A DNA stretch of 64,000 nt, taken from Paenibacillus agri. Its GTDB lineage: Bacteria > Bacillota > Bacilli > Paenibacillales > Paenibacillaceae. The position numbers were made by a program, and so were the translations under genes. Shown here one piece after another: positions 1 through 6,222 of this stretch. Position 1 is the first letter of the stretch, and each line of letters begins with the position of its first letter. Under the pieces are notes generated by a model. The model had not been told where the DNA came from. It worked only from the letters and a program-made list of their open reading frames with translations, and searched no databases. Where the stretch lies: contig NZ_JABWCS010000194.1 in the NCBI RefSeq assembly GCF_013359945.1, positions 1-64,000 of the forward strand. Direction: 5' to 3'.

Positions 1-121
1 GCCTCCGGCTTCCTTCAGATTCCACCTCACGGTGGACACCCTTGCCTTTGGCTAACGGTAGGCGCTTGCCAGCCCCCGCTCGGGACTTTCACCCTAGAGA
101 TGACGCCCATGCTGGGCGTAC
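1..121 (-). mobile_element. 5' end of a group II intron (partial)
   Basis: Read on the minus strand, the segment starts GTACGCCCAGCATGGGCG at position 121 and continues with the GTGAAAGTCCCGAGCGG and TCTGAAGGAAGC blocks. I recognise these as domain I of bacterial group II introns, which usually begin GUGYG. The reverse transcriptase and the 3' end would lie left of the window. The insertion point is about 10 nt after the hairpin that ends the neighbouring MFS gene on the same strand. Class C introns prefer that position. The class assignment is inference, because domain V is not visible. Confidence 0.72.
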
Positions 122-130
122 CTAAAATAA

Positions 131-170
131 AATGGCGACCACGGAGAATTCCGTTTGGTCGCCATTTTTT
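131..170 (-). terminator. Rho-independent terminator after the MFS gene
   Basis: The arms TGGCGACC (133-140) and GGTCGCCA (157-164) form a hairpin with an additional inner CGG/CCG pairing. T-rich tracts flank it on both strands. It directly follows the stop codon of the MFS gene and precedes the group II intron. Confidence 0.85.
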
Positions 171-180
171 TATAAAACAT

Positions 181-1341
181 CTAGTTCAAAGAAGTTGCCG
201 TGCTGCGCTTCTTCATTAATGAATAAATTGCAGAAAAAAGAGCTAGAACAACCATAATACCAGCTACCCAAGTATTGGTCGTAACAGGGTAATAATCGAC
301 AAGGAAACCTCCCAATCCAGAGCCCAAAGCCACCCCAAGATGTAAAAATGAAGTGTTTAGACCTAATTGAATGTCCGCAGAATCTGGAGCAGACCGCGCA
401 AGATAACTCTGGACAGCAGGACTAAGTGCCCAAACCATCGCACCGTACAGGATGACAACTATCAATAAGCTTGTAATCGATCCTGTAGCATAAGGTAATA
501 AGAACAAAGACGTTGCTAATAAAACTAGAAATACTAAGATCGCTCGGACCCCTCCAAATCTATCAGATGCCCATCCACCTATCCAACCGCCAACGATTCC
601 CGCTGCGCCAAAAATCAGTAAAACCGTGCTAATCATATTTGTAGATAACCCCATTGTAGTTTGAAGGAACGGGGTGAAATACGTGTACACTGTGAAGTGG
701 CCTGTCAATTCCAAAACAGATATGAGCTGGATAGATGCAATTTTTTTGCTTTTTAAAGTGGCGATCTGTTGGAGTAACGGAATCGTTGGTTGTGCTGGAA
801 CCTTAGGTAGAAATTTCATAATTGCAGCAATACAAATCACACTGAGCATCGACACTAATACAAATGTCATTCTCCAGCCAAAATGTTCACCAACAATTGT
901 ACCTAAAGGTACACCTAACACTAGCGAAGCGCTTAAACCCATAAAAATTATTCCTATCGCACGCCCTCTTAATTCAACAGCAACCGTTTTAGCAGCCATC
1001 GTCACAGAAACAACCACTACAATCGAGCAACTGGCGGCAAGAATAATTCTAGCAATTAGTAGGGTCGTATAGTTAGGGCTGAATATAGATAAAACATTAC
1101 CTCCCAAGAAAGTAGTCATAGCGATGCATAATAATTTACGTCTATCTACTCTGGAAGTTAAAGCAATGAGTATTGGAGCGCCAAAGGCAAAAACGAGTGA
1201 GAAAATGGATACCAGCTGTCCGACAGTCCCCACTGAAACCTGTAAATCTTCAGCAATCATATTTAATATGCCTGCGATTACTAATTCCACTGTACCCGCA
1301 ACAAAGGTTGCAAAGGCCAATATAAAAATCCCTAAATTCAT
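181..1341 (-). CDS. MFS transporter, DHA1-type drug/sugar efflux
   Basis: A 386-residue polytopic membrane protein with about 12 hydrophobic helices. It has the usual DHA1 features: a VDRRKLL loop after helix 2, an R-rich cytoplasmic loop (ELRGRAIG) and a GGWIGGWASDRFGG motif in the second half. It probably exports a small molecule with proton coupling; the substrate is unknown. The start is ATG at 1341, preceded by AGGAGGC at good spacing. A longer reading frame up to 1377 would overlap the promoter -10 box and is rejected. It is divergent from a MerR gene and shares its operator. The region is visibly more AT-rich than the core genes further right. Confidence 0.85.
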   Translation of the reverse strand: MNLGIFILAFATFVAGTVELVIAGILNMIAEDLQVSVGTVGQLVSIFSLVFAFGAPILIALTSRVDRRKLLCIAMTTFLGGNVLSIFSPNYTTLLIARIILAASCSIVVVVSVTMAAKTVAVELRGRAIGIIFMGLSASLVLGVPLGTIVGEHFGWRMTFVLVSMLSVICIAAIMKFLPKVPAQPTIPLLQQIATLKSKKIASIQLISVLELTGHFTVYTYFTPFLQTTMGLSTNMISTVLLIFGAAGIVGGWIGGWASDRFGGVRAILVFLVLLATSLFLLPYATGSITSLLIVVILYGAMVWALSPAVQSYLARSAPDSADIQLGLNTSFLHLGVALGSGLGGFLVDYYPVTTNTWVAGIMVVLALFSAIYSLMKKRSTATSLN

Positions 1342-1372
1342 GTAACTGCCTCCTAAAATGAATGTAGGCCCA

Positions 1373-1403
1373 AGCATACTCCTTATAGCGCACTCTAAAG
1401 CAA
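1373..1403 (-). promoter_or_regulatory. MerR-type promoter/operator of the MFS gene
   Basis: On the minus strand, -35 TTGCTT (1398-1403) and -10 TATGCT (1373-1378) are separated by 19 bp. The spacer holds the dyad TTTAGAGTGCGCTATAA. A 19-bp spacer with a central dyad is the hallmark of promoters activated by MerR proteins through DNA distortion. The same dyad recurs at the aldo-keto reductase promoter. Confidence 0.75.
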
Positions 1404-1406
1404 GTG

Positions 1407-1421
1407 TGATATTATTCAGGC
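1407..1421 (+). promoter_or_regulatory. Extended -10 promoter abutting the merR start
   Basis: TGATATTAT (1407-1415) matches an extended -10 element. Transcription would begin within a base or so of the ATG at 1422, giving a leaderless mRNA. This agrees with the lack of a ribosome binding site before merR. The upstream side overlaps the MerR operator, so autoregulation is likely. Confidence 0.45.
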
Positions 1422-1793
1422 ATGGAAAAAAAATTATCTATTCAAGATATCGCTGCGCTCACAGGATTAAGCACCTATACGCTTCGTTACTATGAGAACA
1501 TTGGCCTGTTAAGCGGGATTGAAAGAGATGCTAAGGGATACAGAGTATATTCTATGGAGGATATTTCTTGTATTGAATTTGTTATTAAGTTGCGTGACAC
1601 AGACATGCCAATCAGTCAGATTAAGGAGTTTTCAGACCTAAGACGCCAAGGAAACTCTACTGTTATTGAACGAAAGGAGTTATTAGAAGTCCATCAGGCG
1701 AATGTTATTAAACAAATGAAGGAACTAGGGGATAACTTAATCAAAATAAATGAAAAAATTAATCATTATAAAAAGTTGGCGGAACAAGCCTGA
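1422..1793 (+). CDS. MerR family transcriptional regulator
   Basis: A 123-residue regulator. Residues 4-45 form the MerR winged helix-turn-helix (SIQDIAALTGLSTYTLRYYE). It is followed by the second wing (GYRVYSMEDISCIEFV) and a long dimerisation coiled coil to the C terminus (ELLEVHQ...KINHYKKLAEQA). There is no Cys-rich metal site and no large effector domain, which resembles the AdhR/NmlR-like stress sensors. It is divergent from the MFS gene and followed, after a terminator, by the aldo-keto reductase. Both flanking promoters carry the same dyad. The start is fixed by the HTH, even though no Shine-Dalgarno sequence is visible. Confidence 0.9.
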   Translation: MEKKLSIQDIAALTGLSTYTLRYYENIGLLSGIERDAKGYRVYSMEDISCIEFVIKLRDTDMPISQIKEFSDLRRQGNSTVIERKELLEVHQANVIKQMKELGDNLIKINEKINHYKKLAEQA

Positions 1794-1805
1794 CGAGAAC
1801 ATATG

Positions 1806-1839
1806 TAAAGAGACCCTTTTAAAAAAGGTCTCTTTTTTT
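1806..1839 (+). terminator. Terminator after merR
   Basis: Arms AAAGAGACC and GGTCTCTTT flank an A/T-rich loop and are followed by a T tract. It lies 13 nt past the merR stop codon. Confidence 0.85.
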
Positions 1840-1843
1840 ACAC

Positions 1844-1874
1844 TTGCGTTATAGTGCACTCTAATCGATATACT
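1844..1874 (+). promoter_or_regulatory. MerR-type promoter/operator of the aldo-keto reductase gene
   Basis: -35 TTGCGT (1844-1849) and -10 TATACT (1869-1874) are separated by exactly 19 bp. The spacer contains TTATAGTGCACTCTAA, nearly the same dyad as in the MFS/merR intergenic region. It is probably bound and activated by the adjacent MerR protein. Confidence 0.78.
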
Positions 1875-1906
1875 GTTTTACATAGCAAAAAAAGAGGAGG
1901 AGAACA

Positions 1907-2887
1907 ATGAAATATCGAGCGATTGGATCTTTACGTGTCTCAGCGTTAGGAATGGGATGTATGGGGATGTCTGAGTATTATGGAAATCAAAATGAAGTGG
2001 AATCGATCGAGACTCTTCATTTTGCTGTATCCCGTGGTGTTAACTTTTTTGATACTGCTGATCAATATGGACAAGGAAAGAATGAAGCATTACTCGGCCG
2101 TGCGTTCAAGAATATTCGGCATACGATTAACATTGCTACCAAGTTTGGTTTTGTAAGGAATGATAGCGGGGCTGTTGTCGGCATTAACGGGAGTCCCAAG
2201 TATGTTAAAGCAGCCTGTGAGGCCAGCTTGAAGCGTTTAGGAACCGACTATATCGATCTGTATTATCTGCATCGAGTAGACCCTAGTGTTCCCATTGAAG
2301 AAACAATAGGCGCGTTAACGGAACTGATTCAGGAAGGGAAAATTAGACATATCGGACTTTCTGAAGCTTCTTCTCAGACGATTAAGAGAGCGCAAAAAGT
2401 GCATCCAATCGCAGCATTACAAACGGAGTATTCATTATGGAGCAGAGATATAGAGAAAGAAATACTGCCTCTTTGCCGTGAACTTCAAATTGCAGTTGTG
2501 CCCTATAGTCCTTTGGGACGTGGATTTTTAACCGGAAAGATCAAATCTGTTAATACGTTGGTAGAACATGATTACAGAAGGAACACACCAAGATTTCAGG
2601 GTGAGAACTTCAAACACAACCTTTCATTGGTTCAACGTTTAGAAGAAATATCAAATCAGCTGCATATTAGCCCATCACAGCTTGCTTTGGCATGGCTACT
2701 CTCTAACGGAGAAGACTTGGTTCCAATCCCGGGGACTAAAAAGAGTTCTTATGTAGAAGAAAATATAGCGGCAATTGATATTGAGCTACCGAAAGATATT
2801 AAGGATTTTATAGATAAAGCAGTTCCAGTAGGTGCGGCGGTTGGTGAACGCTATCCTGCAAGTTCCATGACGTTATTAGACCGGTAA
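1907..2887 (+). CDS. Aldo/keto reductase
   Basis: A 326-residue (beta/alpha)8 NADPH-dependent oxidoreductase, full length for the family. The catalytic tetrad is visible: Asp and Tyr in FFDTADQYGQGKNE, Lys in IATKFGF and His in LYYLHRVDP. The cofactor-binding end is PIPGTKKSSYVEENI. It resembles the general stress and aldehyde-detoxifying AKRs (IolS/YrpG-like). The ribosome binding site is GAGGAGG with ATG at 1907. The MerR-type promoter upstream suggests induction by a reactive carbonyl or similar stress together with the MFS exporter. The substrate is not predictable. Confidence 0.92.
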   Translation: MKYRAIGSLRVSALGMGCMGMSEYYGNQNEVESIETLHFAVSRGVNFFDTADQYGQGKNEALLGRAFKNIRHTINIATKFGFVRNDSGAVVGINGSPKYVKAACEASLKRLGTDYIDLYYLHRVDPSVPIEETIGALTELIQEGKIRHIGLSEASSQTIKRAQKVHPIAALQTEYSLWSRDIEKEILPLCRELQIAVVPYSPLGRGFLTGKIKSVNTLVEHDYRRNTPRFQGENFKHNLSLVQRLEEISNQLHISPSQLALAWLLSNGEDLVPIPGTKKSSYVEENIAAIDIELPKDIKDFIDKAVPVGAAVGERYPASSMTLLDR

Positions 2888-2923
2888 AATATGTAGTATG
2901 GCGATCCACATGTGTTGCTTGGA

Positions 2924-2948
2924 AAAACGAGGGTATCCCCCTCGTTTT
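2924..2948. terminator. Bidirectional terminator
   Basis: AAAACGAGGG and CCCTCGTTTT form a near-perfect hairpin with A/T tails on both sides. It serves the aldo-keto reductase on the plus strand. On the minus strand it overlaps the stop codon of the truncated methyltransferase. Confidence 0.8.
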
Positions 2949-3159
2949 ACCCGTATTTCGCCAACCCAATTGCTTGTGTACCTATGCCGCACGAACAGTC
3001 CAAAAGTGAAATGTGATGCGGGGGAGAAATAGCCAACTTGGATTGGATGATTTTGTCGAGAACCTCACCTTGCTGCGAAATTGCTTGATTCCAATCAACA
3101 AATATAAGATGATAGTCTTCTGCAATCTCATCATAGAACTTTAGAACAGAATCATTCAA
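2947..3159 (-). pseudogene. Truncated class I SAM-dependent methyltransferase
   Basis: Only 70 residues remain of a family that normally has about 240. The fragment has the N-terminal FYDEIAEDYHLIFVDWN segment and motif I, LLDCSCGIGTQAIGLA. It then stops inside the arm of a terminator hairpin. Everything needed for substrate binding is missing. A plausible ribosome binding site (GGGGGA) lies upstream, so it may still be translated. It is most likely a deletion remnant. Confidence 0.75.
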
Positions 3160-3169
3160 TTCAAGTCCC

Positions 3170-3325
3170 CCTATCGATAAAATTCATCAATTGATTCGAA
3201 CCCTTTTTGACAAACAATTTGGCATTCAATTCATGGCAGAAGAAAATGGTAGGCTCGTCGGTTTTGCTACCCTCTACTTTACAATAGACGTTACGAAGGA
3301 GAAGTTAGCGACCACGAGTGAATGA
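3170..3325 (+). pseudogene. GNAT acetyltransferase remnant
   Basis: An open stretch without a start codon reads IHQLIRTLFDKQFGIQF, then MAEENGRLVGFATLYF, and ends at TGA 3323-3325. The ENGRLVGFATLYF part is the beta-strand region before acetyl-CoA motif A of GNAT proteins; motif A itself is missing. It is an internal fragment of a decayed gene, next to the truncated methyltransferase. Confidence 0.6.
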
Positions 3326-3389
3326 AGAAGGTTGCGCCAATCCACGTATAGAGACTAGAAGCATTTCTTTTTCGTTACTCCCAGTCTCT

Positions 3390-3758
3390 TTATTGCTTCT
3401 CCTTCAACAACGCCAGCTTATTGGCTAGCATACGGGCAAGAAGTGCCTGGGCTTGCTCCAATTCAATTTTCCTGAAGTCCATTTCCAACATCTTCTCGCG
3501 TAACAATTCAATGGACCGGGAGATCTCAAGTTTACTCCCCTCTTTTTCCTCCATAACGGCTTTGATTTGCTTAAGCGTAAATCCCACAGCCTGCACACGT
3601 TTTATCAATTGAAGGTGTTCGACCGCTGCTTCGGTATAATCCCGATAGTTATTATCTCCGCGCACAACGTGGCGCATATTAAGCAAGCCTTCCTTCTCAT
3701 AATAACGAATGGTCGGCGGCGTTAATTCAGTCTTTTGGGCCAGCACATGAATTTTCAT
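3390..3758 (-). CDS. MerR family transcriptional regulator
   Basis: A 122-residue regulator. The winged HTH is at residues 2-40 (KIHVLAQKTELTPPTIRYYEKEGLL), the second wing around NNYRDYTEAAVEHLQLI, and then a coiled-coil dimerisation helix. The ATG at 3758 follows GGGAGG; a longer in-frame extension to 3776 has no ribosome binding site. It is divergent from the patatin-like gene. A perfect palindrome in a promoter with a 20-bp spacer lies between them. No effector domain is visible, so the signal is unknown. Confidence 0.88.
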   Translation of the reverse strand: MKIHVLAQKTELTPPTIRYYEKEGLLNMRHVVRGDNNYRDYTEAAVEHLQLIKRVQAVGFTLKQIKAVMEEKEGSKLEISRSIELLREKMLEMDFRKIELEQAQALLARMLANKLALLKEKQ

Positions 3759-3776
3759 CCTAACCTCCCGATACAC

Positions 3777-3808
3777 TTGACCTTAAAGTATACTTTATAG
3801 TTTATACT
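3777..3808 (+). promoter_or_regulatory. MerR-type promoter/operator of the patatin gene
   Basis: -35 TTGACC (3777-3782) and -10 TATACT (3803-3808) are spaced by 20 bp. The spacer contains the perfect 14-bp palindrome TAAAGTATACTTTA (3784-3797). Long spacers of 19-20 bp with a central palindrome are typical of promoters activated by MerR proteins. Confidence 0.75.
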
Positions 3809-3875
3809 CTAGAGGCCGAATGGAACCTTGTCAAACACGTTGCTACAACGATTAACCAAACAGGGAGGAATGGGC

Positions 3876-4733
3876 ATGAACAGTCAGAACAACCAATCGA
3901 TGACCCGAGCCGTCGTCTTGGGCGGCGGTGGTGTGACCGGCATAGCGTGGGAGGTTGGGGTCTTAACGGGATTGCTGGAGTCTGGGGTCGACCTGTATCA
4001 AGCTGAGACGATCATGGGAACGTCTGCCGGCTCTTTTGTCGGAGCAGCCCTGGCCAGTGGGTATGACGTAAACAAACTGTTTGCGGACCAGTTGGAACCG
4101 AACCCGAACGAGATACCGGTCTCCGCGTCCAAAGAATTGATGCAAGCGTGGTACAAGGCTTTCGTCACCGGAGGAAGCGATCCGCGAAAAGTCGGAGCAG
4201 AATTCGGTCTTATCGCCAAAAACAATCCCCCCTCCGTGTCGCCTGAACAGCGGCGCGCCTTAGTCGAGAGCCGCCTTGTGACCAAAGAATGGCCACAACA
4301 ATTGCAAGTAACAGCCATCGATGCCAATACCGGGCATCTTCATACTTTCGATCATAAGTCGGAAATTTCTCTACCCGATGCCGTGTCGGCAAGCGGGGCC
4401 GTTCCAGGAATTTGGCCGCTCGTCTCCATCGGTGAGCGCAACTGGACTGACGGGGGCATGGTGTCCACAACCAATGCGCGGCTGGCGGAAGGCCACCAAC
4501 GGATTATCATTCTCGCCCCGATGCCAAAAGGTTATGGTTCCATTCCGGGAGCCGTGGAAGAGGCGGAAGGCTTGCATACAAATGCAGACGTTTATCTCAT
4601 AATCCCAGATGAACACAGTGTTGCGGCCATAGGCCTCAACCCCTACGATTCGACGCACTGCGGCATAACGGCAACCGCCGGTCGGGAACAAGGCCGCTCC
4701 ATTGCCGAAGCAGTTCGGGCTATGTGGGAATGA
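3876..4733 (+). CDS. Patatin-like phospholipase family protein
   Basis: A 285-residue cytoplasmic serine lipid hydrolase. It carries the oxyanion-hole motif GGGGVTG (residues 16-22), the nucleophile elbow GTSAG (Ser at about 50) and the DGG of the catalytic Asp dyad (NWTDGGMVS), so the Ser-Asp dyad is intact. The start is ATG 3876, seven bases after GGGAGG. A TTG-initiated extension from 3828 would begin too close to the promoter and has no ribosome binding site. It is likely controlled by the divergent MerR protein. The lipid substrate is unknown. Confidence 0.88.
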   Translation: MNSQNNQSMTRAVVLGGGGVTGIAWEVGVLTGLLESGVDLYQAETIMGTSAGSFVGAALASGYDVNKLFADQLEPNPNEIPVSASKELMQAWYKAFVTGGSDPRKVGAEFGLIAKNNPPSVSPEQRRALVESRLVTKEWPQQLQVTAIDANTGHLHTFDHKSEISLPDAVSASGAVPGIWPLVSIGERNWTDGGMVSTTNARLAEGHQRIIILAPMPKGYGSIPGAVEEAEGLHTNADVYLIIPDEHSVAAIGLNPYDSTHCGITATAGREQGRSIAEAVRAMWE

Positions 4734-4839
4734 CAGAGAGGAGATAAGTACTTCTACCTGAGAGGGAACGGGCTCTGGCATCTTGTAATCATCATGAGCT
4801 CCTGGTTACAGCTTCACAAGTACTACCCTTGGTACGAGA

Positions 4840-4871
4840 AAAAAGGGGCCCATCCAGATCGGATGAGACCC
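4840..4871 (-). terminator. Terminator after the anti-sigma gene
   Basis: An imperfect stem GGGGCCCATCC/GGATGAGACCC is followed on the minus strand by TTTTTT. It lies just past the anti-sigma gene, opposite the end of the patatin gene. Confidence 0.6.
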
Positions 4872-4883
4872 TGCTTCATTTTC

Positions 4884-5387
4884 TTACGGTTTGACGGTTC
4901 CGTTTATCTTATCGAAGTACGGGGCTAACCTGGAGGCTAGCTGCTCAAACTGCCGCTGCTCTTCTTCAGTCAACTTCTCCTCATGTTTGACCCCATTTTC
5001 ATTGGTGATCTTCAGCTTTAATTGCATTAACTGCTTGGTTAGCTCCATATACTCCTTGAATTCGTCTTCCGTGAGCTTGCCTTTTGCTGCCTGAAGCATG
5101 CCTTCAATCTCTTGATAATCTTCTTGTGAACCACCGTGCTGTTCAATGGTCGCAGAAGAACCGAAAATATCATCGGCCAGATAGGAAGCAGCAAATACGG
5201 CAGATGGAATCAGGATTGCTACTGCGACAATGCCAACCAACATGCGTTTTTTCATGGGAGATCTACCTCTCTTCTCGTTTACATAGTGTTGATAGGACTG
5301 TCGGACACGTCCATACAAATCGGGAGGGCAGTGCATCGAATCTGCTGCCTGGCGTAGTTCTTCACGCAATTCCTTGTCAATGGACAT
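4884..5387 (-). CDS. Likely anti-sigma factor, single-pass membrane protein
   Basis: A 167-residue protein. The cytoplasmic N-terminal region (residues 1-46) is followed by one membrane helix at about 47-67 (MLVGIVAVAILIPSAVFAA). The extracytoplasmic region is Glu/Lys-rich and helical. The gene overlaps the ECF sigma gene by 11 bases, with GGAGGAG before its ATG, so the two are translationally coupled. This is the usual arrangement of an ECF sigma factor with its membrane-bound inhibitor. No zinc-type HxxxCxxC anti-sigma motif is seen, so the call rests on topology and context. Confidence 0.65.
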   Translation of the reverse strand: MSIDKELREELRQAADSMHCPPDLYGRVRQSYQHYVNEKRGRSPMKKRMLVGIVAVAILIPSAVFAASYLADDIFGSSATIEQHGGSQEDYQEIEGMLQAAKGKLTEDEFKEYMELTKQLMQLKLKITNENGVKHEEKLTEEEQRQFEQLASRLAPYFDKINGTVKP

Positions 5388-5940
5388 ACGCGTCTCCTCC
5401 CGTCATTTCGAAACGTTTCCGGAGTTCTTTCAATGCCAAATGATGCCTGGATTTCACTGTGCCAACAGGGATCTGCAGCATATCTGCGATTTCTTCCAGA
5501 GCATAGTCGTGAAAATAACGCAGGATAACGACCACACGTAGTTTGTACGACAATTGGCGGACAAGGCAGAACATTTCATACTTCATTTCGGACTGCAAGA
5601 CAGCTTTGTCCGTCCACTCGAACTGTTCGCAAGTCATCTGACGGTTTCGTTCAAAAAGACGAATTCGCCGCCAAGCCTTTCTTTTCCAATCCTGGACCTG
5701 GCGTACAGTGATCCCGTGCAGCCAATACCGGAACGGCCGCTTCGGGTCATACGTATGAAACGACCGCCACATGCGCATGTAAATTTCATTAACGATATCC
5801 TCAATGTCCTGTTTGTTGTAGACAAGAAAAGCAACCGTCCGATAGACGTCTTGATGAGTCGCCTGATAGACTAGCTGAAAGGCCGACTCGTCGCCAAGCG
5901 TTGCTTTTTCAAGCCACGGAAGTAACTCTTTATCATTCAT
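5377..5940 (-). CDS. RNA polymerase sigma factor, ECF (sigma-70) family
   Basis: A 187-residue protein. Region 2 (DVYRTVAFLVYNKQDIEDIVNEIY...WRSFHTYD) contacts core polymerase and the -10 element. Region 4 (ILRYFHDYALEEIADMLQIPVGTVKSR) is the -35-binding HTH. The start is ATG 5940 after AGGGAGGGG. A longer frame to 6024 runs through the likely promoter. It should respond to an envelope signal relayed by the overlapping membrane protein. A candidate autoregulatory promoter lies just upstream. Confidence 0.9.
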   Translation of the reverse strand: MNDKELLPWLEKATLGDESAFQLVYQATHQDVYRTVAFLVYNKQDIEDIVNEIYMRMWRSFHTYDPKRPFRYWLHGITVRQVQDWKRKAWRRIRLFERNRQMTCEQFEWTDKAVLQSEMKYEMFCLVRQLSYKLRVVVILRYFHDYALEEIADMLQIPVGTVKSRHHLALKELRKRFEMTGGDAYVH

Positions 5941-5973
5941 AGGGGCCCCTCCCTGACGTGTTACAACTCTTAA

Positions 5974-5999
5974 TTCGCTCTCATGGGGAAAAAGGTTCA
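5974..5999 (-). promoter_or_regulatory. Candidate ECF-type autoregulatory promoter
   Basis: On the minus strand TGAACC (5994-5999) is followed, after 16 bp, by CGAA (5974-5977). This resembles the TGAAAC-N16/17-CGTA class recognised by ECF sigma factors. The predicted transcript starts about 25 nt before the sigma ATG. Confidence 0.5.
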
Positions 6000-6145
6000 G
6001 TACAAGAATAAACTTTTTTGACAATACCCGTCAGCTGTATTCTTAATTTCCCACATGTATAAAATTCACAAACAATTTCAGGGAACTTCAACTGCTTCAT
6101 TGCTGCAAAATAAGCTTTGCATGTTCGATCGCCCGTTTAAAAAGC

Positions 6146-6176
6146 AATGGCCACTGTCATGAGACAGTGGCCATTT
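6146..6176. terminator. Terminator between the efflux gene and the sigma operon
   Basis: A perfect stem TGGCCACTGTC/GACAGTGGCCA has a four-base loop and A/T-rich flanks. It ends the DHA2 transporter transcript on the minus strand. Confidence 0.85.
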
Positions 6177-6222
6177 TATTATTGCATCAGAAGTAACACT
6201 TAGAAGAACCTTCCCAGCTTCC

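Noticed and set aside
674..1345. Plus-strand open frames opposite the MFS gene
   Set aside because: They mirror the MFS gene in the antisense direction, lack ribosome binding sites and show no protein-like patterns.
3963..4781. Four or five overlapping frames on both strands within the patatin gene
   Set aside because: They are shadows of a GC-rich real gene with intact catalytic motifs; none has a start signal.
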